A DNA stretch of 64,000 nt from Mucilaginibacter phenanthrenivorans. Lineage in GTDB: Bacteria; Bacteroidota; Bacteroidia; Sphingobacteriales; Sphingobacteriaceae. The stretch lies in assembly GCF_024721155.1 (NCBI RefSeq), contig NZ_JAHVAP010000003.1:124001-188000 (forward strand), given 5' to 3'. A program made the position numbers and the translations under genes. This document shows, piece by piece, positions 8,482 to 16,131 of the stretch. Below the pieces are notes generated by a model that saw only the letters and a list, made by a program, of their open reading frames with translations, ran no database searches and was not told the origin of the DNA. Within the stretch, counting starts at the first letter, position 1. The number at the start of each line of letters is the position of its first letter.

Positions 8482-8487
8482 GAGTTG

Positions 8488-8671
8488 ATGTGCGAATTAT
8501 GGATGTGCGGATGTGCGAATGACTTTAAATGTATAAATGAAAAGCCTGTTTTGCTTTCCACAATTACTAAGGTAGGCAAAATCTAAAATCATTCTAACAT
8601 TAAATCAATTCAGATATTCGGGCATTGTCTTTCATCCGCACATTCTTCATCCGCACATCCGCACATTTACA
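8488..8671. repeat. ATGTGCGG word repeat framing the purD upstream region
   Basis: A left array at 8488-8522 reads ATGTGCGAAT, GGATGTGCGG and ATGTGCGAATG. An inverted array at 8631-8671 repeats TTCATCCGCACAT words. The two face each other across about 108 bases. The right array runs directly into the purD -7 box. Confidence 0.75.
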
Positions 8672-8679
8672 TATCTTTG
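8672..8679 (+). promoter_or_regulatory. -7 promoter box (TATCTTTG) of purD
   Basis: TATCTTTG, an exact TAnnTTTG match, lies 5 bases before the purD ATG, again implying a leader of almost zero length. Confidence 0.6.
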
Positions 8680-8684
8680 CCCAC

Positions 8685-9959
8685 ATGAACATCCTGATCC
8701 TCGGTTCGGGCGGAAGGGAAAGCGCCTTCGCCTGGAAATTAGCTCAAAGTCCAAAATGCTCCCAGCTATTTATAGCGCCCGGTAATGCCGGTACCGGCCA
8801 GTATGGCACTAATTTAAATGTTAAGGTTAACGACTTTGAAGGTATCAAACAGGCGGTCTTGAACAATAAGATCGACCTTGTTTTGGTTGGGCCCGAGGAG
8901 CCGCTTGTAAAGGGCATTCATGATTTTTTCCTGGCGGATGATTTGCTGAGGGGCGTACCTGTTATCGGTCCGCAGCGTGAAGGTGCACAGCTTGAAGGCA
9001 GCAAGGACTTCTCCAAGCAGTTTATGGAGCGGAACGACATCCCGGCAGCGGCATCAAAAACCTTTACCCGCGAAACCATGCAGGAAGGGTTCGAATATCT
9101 TGCCACTATCGGTTTGCCCATTGTTCTGAAGGCCGATGGACTTGCAGCTGGTAAAGGCGTATTGATCTGCATGAGCGTTGTTGAAGCCCAGCAGGAATTG
9201 ATAGAAATGCTTACCGAGGCCAAGTTTGGCGAAGCCAGCTCGAAGGTGGTAGTTGAACAATTTTTGCAGGGGATTGAGCTTTCGGTGTTTGTATTGAGCG
9301 ACGGCAATAACTACAAGGTATTACCATCAGCCAAAGATTATAAACGGATTGGCGAGGGCGATACCGGGTTAAATACCGGTGGCATGGGCTCTGTTTCGCC
9401 GGTGCCTTTTGCCAGCGGGGAGTTTTTACAGAAAGTTGAGCAGCGCGTTATCATCCCAACTATTAATGGTTTAAAACAAGAAGGCATCCCTTACAAAGGA
9501 TTTATTTTTATAGGGTTGATGAACTGCGGCGGCGACCCATACATGATTGAATACAACTGCCGCATGGGCGATCCGGAAACCGAAAGCGTAATGATGCGCA
9601 TTGAAAGCGACCTGGTTGATCTGCTGCAGGGCGTTGCCGAGGGCACACTGGACGAGAAGGAATTAGTTATATCTGATAAGGTAGCCGCAACCGTTGTTAT
9701 GGTTGCCGGCGGTTATCCCGGTGAATATTTAAAGGACAAGACCATAACGGGGATGGAAAACGTGCGTGACTCGCAGGTGTTTCATGCCGGTACCTACCTG
9801 GATGGCGAGGATGTAAAAACATCAGGCGGCCGGGTATTGGCCATTACCTCTTTACAGGATAACATGTTTGATGCACTTCAGCAAGCTACTGCCGATGCCA
9901 GCCGTATTTATTACGATGGCATGTATTTCCGCAAGGATATTGGGTTTGATTTGTTGTAG
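8685..9959 (+). CDS. purD: Phosphoribosylamine--glycine ligase
   Basis: A 424-residue ATP-grasp enzyme, the second step of purine synthesis, joining glycine to phosphoribosylamine. The N-terminal MNILILGSGGRESAFAWKLA, the VLVGPEEPLVKG loop, the ATP-grasp KADGLAAGKGV strand, the GMGSVSPVPF loop and the metal-binding EYNCRMGDPETES near residue 290 are diagnostic. I start it at 8685. The frame is open back to 8625, but those 20 codons are the ATGTGCGG repeat and lie upstream of the promoter box. It is a single gene; its TAG is followed at once by an AGTCCGAA repeat. Confidence 0.97.
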   Translation: MNILILGSGGRESAFAWKLAQSPKCSQLFIAPGNAGTGQYGTNLNVKVNDFEGIKQAVLNNKIDLVLVGPEEPLVKGIHDFFLADDLLRGVPVIGPQREGAQLEGSKDFSKQFMERNDIPAAASKTFTRETMQEGFEYLATIGLPIVLKADGLAAGKGVLICMSVVEAQQELIEMLTEAKFGEASSKVVVEQFLQGIELSVFVLSDGNNYKVLPSAKDYKRIGEGDTGLNTGGMGSVSPVPFASGEFLQKVEQRVIIPTINGLKQEGIPYKGFIFIGLMNCGGDPYMIEYNCRMGDPETESVMMRIESDLVDLLQGVAEGTLDEKELVISDKVAATVVMVAGGYPGEYLKDKTITGMENVRDSQVFHAGTYLDGEDVKTSGGRVLAITSLQDNMFDALQQATADASRIYYDGMYFRKDIGFDLL

Positions 9960-10273
9960 GAGAGTCGGAAAGTCCGGAAGTCAGTAAAGTCCGAAAGACG
10001 CTGCGGTTTGTCGCGTTGTATCGGGCTAAAGTCTACACTTTTAGCGATTAATCCTGAATAAAGTTTACTACTCACCGGGTTAAATTTGAAATAACTGATA
10101 ATGAGCATGTTTCACTGCGTTCCGGGTGTTCCACTTACAAAAATGGAACACTTTGCAGGCGTATCGTCCTGAAAAAATTTTCCGTGCAAAACACTCAAAT
10201 AAAAAGTCCGGAAGAAAGAATCTAAAACTCTTTCTTCCGGACTTTCCGTCTTTACCGACTTTCGGACTCCGAA
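9960..10273. repeat. Intergenic region with AGTCCGAA words and a 66-base dispersed element
   Basis: No gene is seen here. From 9961 the DNA carries the words AGTCGGAA, AGTCCGGAAG and AGTCCGAAAG directly after the purD stop. Bases 10095-10160 match 57258-57323 along 66 aligned positions with about 80 percent identity by eye. Bases 10204-10273 hold the inverted AGTCCGAA words and a hairpin. It separates the convergent purD and TlpA genes. Confidence 0.75.
10204..10244. terminator. 16-base perfect hairpin between convergent genes
   Basis: AAGTCCGGAAGAAAGA (10204-10219) is exactly complementary to 10229-10244 with a 9-base loop. It can serve as a bidirectional terminator for purD and the TlpA-like gene. 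There is no long U-tract, so termination is inferred. Confidence 0.6.
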
Positions 10274-11401
10274 TTATATCTTCCCGAAAATCTCGGCTAA
10301 TTTATCTTCAAGATCATCCCCCCTTAGGTTTTTACCGATGATCTTTCCGTCCGGATCAAGCAAAAAGTTTTGTGGGATGCCACGTACAGCGTATAAGCCA
10401 GCGGTTTTGCTGTCCCAGAATTTAAGATCCGACAATTGAGTCCAGGCTAAGCCATCTTTATGAATCGCTGCCAGCCATTTGTCTTTTGCTCCCGGCCTGT
10501 CTAACGACACACCTACGATGGTAAACTTCTGGCCTTTATAATGATTAAATGCCTTCACAACATTCGGGTTTTCATGACGGCAAGGGCCGCACCATGATGC
10601 CCAAAAATCGATCAGCACATATTTGCCGCGGAACGAAGAAAGATTAACTATTTTACCCGCAGTATCCGCTTCAGCAAACTCCGGAGCCACTGCACCAAGG
10701 GCAACAGCTTTTAGCTTAGGTAATCTTTCACCAAATTTCTTTCCTGCTTCTGATTCTTTAATGGCTGGTGTTAAGCCGTTATATAACGGAGCGATGTCCA
10801 CATAGTCTGCACTATAAGCAAAGCTTTCCAATGCGTTCAGGCTGATGAACGAATCAGGATTATCTTTTATGAATTGTTTGTTTATAGCAGCATCCTGGGC
10901 ATCAATCTCTTTTTCTGCTTTATGGCTTGCTTTTTCAAATGCTTCTGTTTTCTGCTCTTCCGGGGAAGCTGCCTTTTGCTTTGCTTCTAAAGCGGCATAG
11001 GCAGCATCAATTGGTTTGTGTGCCAGGTCGAATTTTGCATTTTCGACGTTGGTTTTTGTGCCATCAACGGTTGCACTGGCAAGGGTGTCTTTACTATTTA
11101 CGTTAATGGTACCGTTTTCAAGGTAGATGGCTTTGTAATCGTGGTAACCAGGACCTGTTCCCTTTTGGTTTAGCTGAAGATAGGCCATTGTAGGCGATGC
11201 AGCAGCGTTTCCACTAAACTGAAACTTACCATTCACCAGCACAGCCGAATCTGTTTGAACTTTTCCAGCCTGGCGCGACTGCAGGTATATCTTAGCAGGC
11301 GCATTCAGATTGCCTATGGTGCCTTGCACGATATATTTACCGGTTTGTGCAAAAGCAAGCGCAGGCAAGCTTACAATCGCCATTAAAACAATTTTTTTCA
11401 T
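10274..11401 (-). CDS. Exported TlpA-like thiol-disulfide oxidoreductase with DUF4369-type N-terminus
   Basis: A 375-residue periplasmic protein. Residues 1-18 are a signal peptide (ALAFAQ). The following beta-rich section (about 22-120) looks like DUF4369. A helical linker rich in Lys and Glu follows. Residues 235-375 form a TlpA/ResA thioredoxin domain with the active site W270-C-G-P-C274 and the cis-proline region IPQNFLLDPDG. It probably reduces or reshuffles disulfides on exported proteins. A second gene of the same architecture lies 347 bases upstream on the same strand. Confidence 0.92.
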   Translation of the reverse strand: MKKIVLMAIVSLPALAFAQTGKYIVQGTIGNLNAPAKIYLQSRQAGKVQTDSAVLVNGKFQFSGNAAASPTMAYLQLNQKGTGPGYHDYKAIYLENGTINVNSKDTLASATVDGTKTNVENAKFDLAHKPIDAAYAALEAKQKAASPEEQKTEAFEKASHKAEKEIDAQDAAINKQFIKDNPDSFISLNALESFAYSADYVDIAPLYNGLTPAIKESEAGKKFGERLPKLKAVALGAVAPEFAEADTAGKIVNLSSFRGKYVLIDFWASWCGPCRHENPNVVKAFNHYKGQKFTIVGVSLDRPGAKDKWLAAIHKDGLAWTQLSDLKFWDSKTAGLYAVRGIPQNFLLDPDGKIIGKNLRGDDLEDKLAEIFGKI

Positions 11402-11748
11402 CAGTTACTTTTTTGTTTGAAAGGTAAACTTAAAAATTTTTATTTATGATTAATGCGATTGTAATGTCAAAAATCGGATACGCGGAGGAAAAAACCAATC
11501 ACATTACCATAAAAATGGCTTCGCTGCCCCCAATCGGGGGCCAATATTGGTAGAAGAATATAAACGGGAAATCCGCGCCGTAGGTGCGTAACACCGCTGC
11601 ATTGTATTAGGGGACGGAAAATCTATTTTGCCAGCCTTTCGCTTATACAAGTTGCGTACCTCTGGCACGCTTAACTTCTTGGGACGTTTTTTCTACCGAT
11701 ATTGGGCACCGCTGGCGCCTAATATTTTGCGATTTCGGGTATCGCTTC
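11402..11748. repeat. Intergenic region with a mosaic of REP-like inverted repeats
   Basis: No gene is seen between the two TlpA-like genes. From about 11530 to 11735 the sequence holds short palindromic blocks: GCCCCCAATCGGGGGC (11527-11542), CCAATATTGGTAGAA, GCGCCGTAGGTGCG and the roughly inverted set GCGTACCTCTGGCACGC, TTCTACCGATATTGG and GGCACCGCTGGCGCC. These look like fused halves of one or more REP-type repeats. Bases 11402-11470 are AT-rich and probably hold the promoter of the downstream gene. Confidence 0.6.
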
Positions 11749-12885
11749 CTATTTCCCCAGCACTTCTTTTAACTTCTCATCCAAATCATCACCGCGTAAA
11801 TCCCTGGCGATAATTTTTCCGTTTGGGTCAATCAAAAAGTTTGACGGGATGGATGACACATAATACAAGCCGGCGGCTGCGTTGCTCCAAAATTTAAGGT
11901 CAGATACTTCTGTCCATGTTAAGCCATCTGATTTGATTGCCGCCAGCCAGTCGGCCCTGCCCTCGGCTTTGTCGAGCGAAACGCCAAGGATAGTAAAGTT
12001 TTTGTCTTTATATTTATTGTATACCCGTACCACGTTAGGGTTTTCCTGACGGCAGGGTCCGCACCATGATGCCCAAAAATCAATCAAAACATACTTGCCC
12101 CTGAACGAGGATAGTTTTACCGGTACACCGTTCACATCGTTTTGCGTAAAATCAGGTGCCATGGTGCCCGGGGCAACATGCTTTAATGGCTCGAGTGCCT
12201 TCTGGAAGTTACTTGCAGTTTCAGTAGCTTTTAAAGCAGGGGATAAGGTATTGTAAAGCGAGTCGAGCTCTATAGGATTCGGCGAGGGGCCATCCACAGA
12301 ATACAACGCCAGCAGGCTTAAATAGCTATCGGGATTTGATAAAATAAATTTTTTGATGATGGTCTTTTGTTCAGCCTGTAACGCCTTGCCTTTAGCTTGC
12401 AGGGCACTTCTTACCTGCGGCGTATTCAGCGCGCCGGTTGCGGCTCTTCTTTCTGCGGCGAGTTGCAGCGCTTTTACTTTTACAGGCGACAGCTGTGCCT
12501 TAAGTTTTTTGTCGTCATCGTTTATTTTTGACCCAGTTATCTGCGCCTTTGAAACAGAATCCGGGCTGGTTAATGAAAACTCGCCCTTATCTATATAAAA
12601 ATGCAGCACATCCGCGGTACTGTCCAACTTTTCAAAACCTACACCTTTGTGATCTATAACTAACACAGCATCTGAGGGGTTGAAAAGTTTACCGCTAAAA
12701 TCAAAGGCGCCCGCAGTTATAATTGCAGAATCGATAACCCGGTTGGCGCCAAGTTGGTACATTAAATAAGCTCTGGCAGGGGTGTTTAAACTGCCCACTT
12801 TGCCTTTTATTACAAAGGTTTCTTCGGTTTGTGCCAATGCAAAAAAAGGCAGCAATGTTATTATAAAAAGAAATATTTTCTTCAT
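11749..12885 (-). CDS. Exported TlpA-like thiol-disulfide oxidoreductase, paralogue of the next gene
   Basis: A 378-residue periplasmic protein with the same plan as the gene at 10274-11401: a signal peptide ending ALAQ (residue 19), a DUF4369-like beta domain, a helical linker with AAERRAATG, then a thioredoxin domain with W274-C-G-P-C278 and IPSNFLIDPNG. The thioredoxin halves are far more alike (SSFRGKYVLIDFWASWCGPC is shared) than the N-terminal halves, which suggests that the N-terminal domain sets substrate choice. The tandem order points to local duplication. Confidence 0.92.
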   Translation of the reverse strand: MKKIFLFIITLLPFFALAQTEETFVIKGKVGSLNTPARAYLMYQLGANRVIDSAIITAGAFDFSGKLFNPSDAVLVIDHKGVGFEKLDSTADVLHFYIDKGEFSLTSPDSVSKAQITGSKINDDDKKLKAQLSPVKVKALQLAAERRAATGALNTPQVRSALQAKGKALQAEQKTIIKKFILSNPDSYLSLLALYSVDGPSPNPIELDSLYNTLSPALKATETASNFQKALEPLKHVAPGTMAPDFTQNDVNGVPVKLSSFRGKYVLIDFWASWCGPCRQENPNVVRVYNKYKDKNFTILGVSLDKAEGRADWLAAIKSDGLTWTEVSDLKFWSNAAAGLYYVSSIPSNFLIDPNGKIIARDLRGDDLDEKLKEVLGK

Positions 12886-12942
12886 CTGTTTTATCAGCGC
12901 GTAAGCTGCAATAACGTTAAAATATGGTTTGAATTATCCCGG

Positions 12943-14130
12943 TCAGATTAATTTTTGATAAGTGCGCCACCAAAGGTCGGGTAATTCGCCGGATACAGCG
13001 GTCTTGTAATCGTCATATTGACAGGGTACTAAATGGAACCGCTCGTTCTTTGAGCCGCCTGTTGGATAGGGAACCTGCATCCACCAACGGTCGGATTTTT
13101 TGCTTTTTACAAACACCACTTCGTGCTCCTCGTGCCTTAAACTGGTTTTGTAAATAAGGTATTGTGATTTCGGGTTGAGCGGAAAATCGCGTTTACGGTT
13201 ATAAACCCCGTCCATAAAATACCAGATCATCTGGGCCAGCAAGGTTGCGGTTTGCCCGTTATTATCGTACGCCGGGTTAAACTCGTAAAAACCGATGGAG
13301 CTCAGCTTATCATTAAAGCCGGCATAGCGCGCTATCTGGCAAGCCTCCTCGCCATAGAAGCCGTTTGGTGTTGCATTGGCATTACCGCAGGCATCAGATG
13401 ATCTGATGGCTCCCATATCAAAGCTAATCATGCTGGCATTGCGGATAACCGGCTCTGCAACGGCAATATTGCCGCTTAATGCACCAAGGCGGTGCACATC
13501 AAAGTATAATTTGTCCATTACACGCAGGCTATCCTGGCTGGCAAAATATGTTTGATAACCAAGGTTGCTGTAGTTGAACAGGTAATTTGGCTCGTGCAGG
13601 AATATTTTATTGAGATAAGATTCTGAAGTAGTTTCAATGTTTTCCGATGTGCTGTCATCATCTTCATCCAGGTCGAAGTGCGAGTCGATGATTACCAGGT
13701 CTACCTTTTGCTCCAAGTCTTCGTAGGCCAGGTATTGCGCATAAGTTAGATCCTGCCCGCCGCCTATAATAATAGGGATGATGTCTTTTTTTACTAATTC
13801 GCTCACCAGGGTTTTAAGGGCAACATAAGTATCAGTTACTGTTGCCCCCTGGCGAATGTTGCCGAGGTCGACGATCTTCGTATTGTAATTACCCTCATTT
13901 AGCCGGTATAATTTCTCGCGCACGTAATCAGGCCCTAATGCACAGCCGGGATTATTGATGGCGTTCCTGTCCTCCTGCACGCCTATGATAGCAATGTCCG
14001 TCTTGTCGGCCATCAATGGAAAATCAACTGCGTAATAGTCTATCTTGCTGCCTAACTGACTGGTATAGTATCCCTTTGCCGGGATGATCTGTTTCTGATC
14101 GATAGGTGTAAAGAAATCGGATAGTGACAT
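12943..14130 (-). CDS. Arginase-fold (ureohydrolase family) protein with altered metal site
   Basis: A 395-residue protein of the arginase/agmatinase/formimidoylglutamase superfamily. The core motifs are recognisable but changed. GGGHD becomes GGGQD (Gln126, Asp127), DxHxD is kept as D149-S-H151-F-D153, and SFDxD becomes SFD238-M-G240. Thus two of the six usual Mn ligands (the first His and the last Asp) are replaced. It may bind one metal, act on another substrate, or be non-catalytic. About 110 C-terminal residues beyond the catalytic core end in PDLWWRTYQKLI. Bacteroidota homologues are often labelled formimidoylglutamase, and no hut genes are nearby. It is transcribed alone. Confidence 0.8.
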   Translation of the reverse strand: MSLSDFFTPIDQKQIIPAKGYYTSQLGSKIDYYAVDFPLMADKTDIAIIGVQEDRNAINNPGCALGPDYVREKLYRLNEGNYNTKIVDLGNIRQGATVTDTYVALKTLVSELVKKDIIPIIIGGGQDLTYAQYLAYEDLEQKVDLVIIDSHFDLDEDDDSTSENIETTSESYLNKIFLHEPNYLFNYSNLGYQTYFASQDSLRVMDKLYFDVHRLGALSGNIAVAEPVIRNASMISFDMGAIRSSDACGNANATPNGFYGEEACQIARYAGFNDKLSSIGFYEFNPAYDNNGQTATLLAQMIWYFMDGVYNRKRDFPLNPKSQYLIYKTSLRHEEHEVVFVKSKKSDRWWMQVPYPTGGSKNERFHLVPCQYDDYKTAVSGELPDLWWRTYQKLI

Positions 14131-14147
14131 TTTTGTTGATGTGCGAT

Positions 14148-14163
14148 CCCGATAGCTATCGGG
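14148..14163. repeat. Perfect palindrome CCCGATAGCTATCGGG
   Basis: A 16-base perfect palindrome, upstream of the arginase-fold gene and next to an isolated GATGTGCG word. It resembles short intergenic palindromes common in this phylum; no function is assignable. Confidence 0.6.
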
Positions 14164-14349
14164 AAGTGATATGCAAATGTGCAGTTTTTTGACTAAGATT
14201 CATAGGATTTAAGGGAATTAAGGATGCCGGTGTTTTAGATTAATGAGCTTCAGTTTGTTTCCCCCCGGGCTGCTTTCTTGAAACTTCGCTGACATACATT
14301 TAGCCCATTCGCCGTTACTTTGGGTTTTATCATTAACAATACATCAACT

Positions 14350-15381
14350 ATGGAATACAGACAATTAGGCGCATCCGGCCTGCAGGTGCCGGTGCTAAGT
14401 TTCGGAACGGCAACCTTTGGCGGCGGCAACGAATTTTTTAAAGCATGGGGCGAGACCCAGCTTGACGAGGCCAAACGAATGGTTAACCTGTGTATTGACG
14501 CCGGTGTTAACTTTTTTGATACCGCTAATGTTTATTCGCGCGGATTGTCCGAAGAGATCTTAGGGCGGGCATTAGAGGGCCTGCGTAACCAGGTGCTGAT
14601 CTCCACCAAAGCAACCTTTACTATGGGCGACGGTCCGAATGATTTCGGCTCATCGCGGTTTCACTTGATCCGCTCATTAGAGGATAGCCTGCGCCGCTTA
14701 AATACCGATTACGTTGATATCTACCACATGCACGGCTTCGACGGTAACACGCCTGTGGAAGAAACTTTGCGCGCGCTTGATGACCTGATCAGCAGCGGAA
14801 AGGTACGCTACATTGCCTGTTCAAACTTTTCCGGCTGGGCGCTAATGAAGTCGCTTTCTGTTTCTGAACGTTATGGTTGGGCTAAATACATCGCGCACCA
14901 GGCTTATTACTCATTACTTAATCGCGAATTTGAATGGGAACTGATGCCTGCCGGGATAGATCAAAATGTAAGCACAATAGTTTGGAGTCCGCTGGCTTCA
15001 GGGCAGTTGGGCGGGAAATTCCGTCGCGGGGAGCCGTTGCCAAAGGATAACCGTACCCAACAAGGCGGCAGTCACGGTCCGGCAACCAATTATGAACATT
15101 TGTATAATATTGTTGATGCATTGGATAAAGTTGCTGAAGAAACCAATAAATCTGTTGCGCAGGTAGCACTTAACTGGGTATTGCAGCGGCCAACCGTAGC
15201 TAATATAATCATAGGTGCCCGTAACGAGGACCAATTGCAGCAAAACCTTGGCGCTGTTGGCTGGAACCTCACAACCGACCAGGTTAAAAAGCTTGATGCC
15301 GCCAGCGAGGTTGATCCTATTTATCCATACTGGCACCAAAGGCAGAATGTGAGGTTGAATCCATTGCCGAAATTTTATTGA
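14350..15381 (+). CDS. Aldo/keto reductase
   Basis: A 343-residue NADPH-dependent aldo/keto reductase with a TIM-barrel fold, of the YajO/YghZ-like broad group. Catalytic residues are visible: Asp and Tyr in GVNFFDTANVYSRGLSEEI, Lys in VLISTKATF and His in YVDIYHMHGFDG. The cofactor-binding C-terminus is WVLQRPTVANIIIGARNEDQ. I use the ATG at 14350 (MEYRQLGASGLQVP); a TTG at 14320 is possible but lies in promoter-like DNA. It reduces aldehydes or ketones, substrate unknown. Directly behind its stop begins the REP/transposase segment. Confidence 0.92.
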   Translation: MEYRQLGASGLQVPVLSFGTATFGGGNEFFKAWGETQLDEAKRMVNLCIDAGVNFFDTANVYSRGLSEEILGRALEGLRNQVLISTKATFTMGDGPNDFGSSRFHLIRSLEDSLRRLNTDYVDIYHMHGFDGNTPVEETLRALDDLISSGKVRYIACSNFSGWALMKSLSVSERYGWAKYIAHQAYYSLLNREFEWELMPAGIDQNVSTIVWSPLASGQLGGKFRRGEPLPKDNRTQQGGSHGPATNYEHLYNIVDALDKVAEETNKSVAQVALNWVLQRPTVANIIIGARNEDQLQQNLGAVGWNLTTDQVKKLDAASEVDPIYPYWHQRQNVRLNPLPKFY

Positions 15382-15391
15382 GGAGGCGGCT

Positions 15392-15430
15392 TTTCTATAG
15401 CGATGGGTTTTAAACCCATCGCTATAGAAA
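15392..15430. repeat. REP palindrome 1, perfect 19-base arms
   Basis: Arms TTTCTATAGCGATGGGTTT and its exact reverse complement surround a single central T. It lies 11 bases after the aldo/keto reductase stop and shares its core with copies at 15480 and 16019. Confidence 0.9.
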
Positions 15431-15479
15431 AAACAACTGGTTAACATGTTTCATCTGTACGAAATGTGTTGACGAAGTT

Positions 15480-15508
15480 ATAGCGATGGGTTTCAAACCC
15501 ATCGCTAT
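15480..15508. repeat. REP palindrome 2
   Basis: ATAGCGATGGGTTT, a central C, then the exact reverse complement. It lies 65 bases before the transposase start. Confidence 0.9.
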
Positions 15509-15572
15509 GGGGAAACATTTTGGTTTTTCTTGGATGTTATATTTTTAATATCTTAGGTATAAATTAAACCCT

Positions 15573-15998
15573 ATGCCTCACAGTTATTCTGCCTTGTGGG
15601 TACACCTCGTCTGGTCTACCAAAAACCGCGAACATATATTAACACCACTATTAAAACATGAAGTTTATGCTGTGATAAATAACATTGTCAACGATCATGA
15701 AATTTATCTTGACTGTATAAATGGTGTTGAAGATCATGTTCATTTATTGGTCCGTTTGCGCACGGATCAATCGGTCGCAGATATTGTAAAAACAATAAAG
15801 GGTAATTCATGGGATTATTTCAAAGACGATCCTGAGAAATACGTTAGCTGGCAGGATGGCTTTGCCGCATTTAGCGTTAGCCCGTCTCATTTGAAAAGAG
15901 TGCGAAGCTATATTTATAACCAGGAAAAGCATCATCGCGATAAATCATTTGGTGATGAATTGAAGGAAATAAAGCAAAGTACAAAGCTACATGGGTAG
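15573..15998 (+). CDS. REP-associated tyrosine transposase (IS200-like, Y1 HUH)
   Basis: A 141-residue single-strand DNA transposase of the IS200/TnpA group. The HUH metal motif is H55-V-H57 in DHVHLLVRL, and the catalytic tyrosine is probably Tyr113 in RSYIYNQEKHH with Gln117 behind it. The opening SYSALWVHLVWSTKNRE is typical of the family. The gene is flanked by three copies of one palindrome (two upstream, one downstream). This matches RAYT genes, which recognise REP hairpins, better than a mobile IS200 with asymmetric ends. No accessory TnpB is present. It is full length and probably functional. Confidence 0.9.
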   Translation: MPHSYSALWVHLVWSTKNREHILTPLLKHEVYAVINNIVNDHEIYLDCINGVEDHVHLLVRLRTDQSVADIVKTIKGNSWDYFKDDPEKYVSWQDGFAAFSVSPSHLKRVRSYIYNQEKHHRDKSFGDELKEIKQSTKLHG

Positions 15999-16018
15999 GT
16001 TTTAACACAAAAGTATCT

Positions 16019-16047
16019 ATAGCGATGGGTTTCAAACCCATCGCTAT
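16019..16047. repeat. REP palindrome 3
   Basis: Same 29-base sequence as copy 2 (ATAGCGATGGGTTT, C, reverse complement), 20 bases after the transposase stop. Copies 2 and 3 are in direct orientation around the gene. Confidence 0.9.
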
Positions 16048-16131
16048 GAAAATGTCGCGTCTATGTTTGAACCCGCTGTCTCTTCCCCCTATTCCAAAAT
16101 TATTTCTAACTTGCTCAAAATCTAAACAATC

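Noticed and set aside
8625..8684. N-terminal extension of purD by 20 residues
   Set aside because: The codons are made of the ATGTGCGG repeat and lie upstream of the promoter box; the conserved family start is at 8685.
15573..15998. Mobile IS200/IS605 insertion sequence
   Set aside because: The flanks are symmetric palindromes in several copies and there is no tnpB, which fits a RAYT better.
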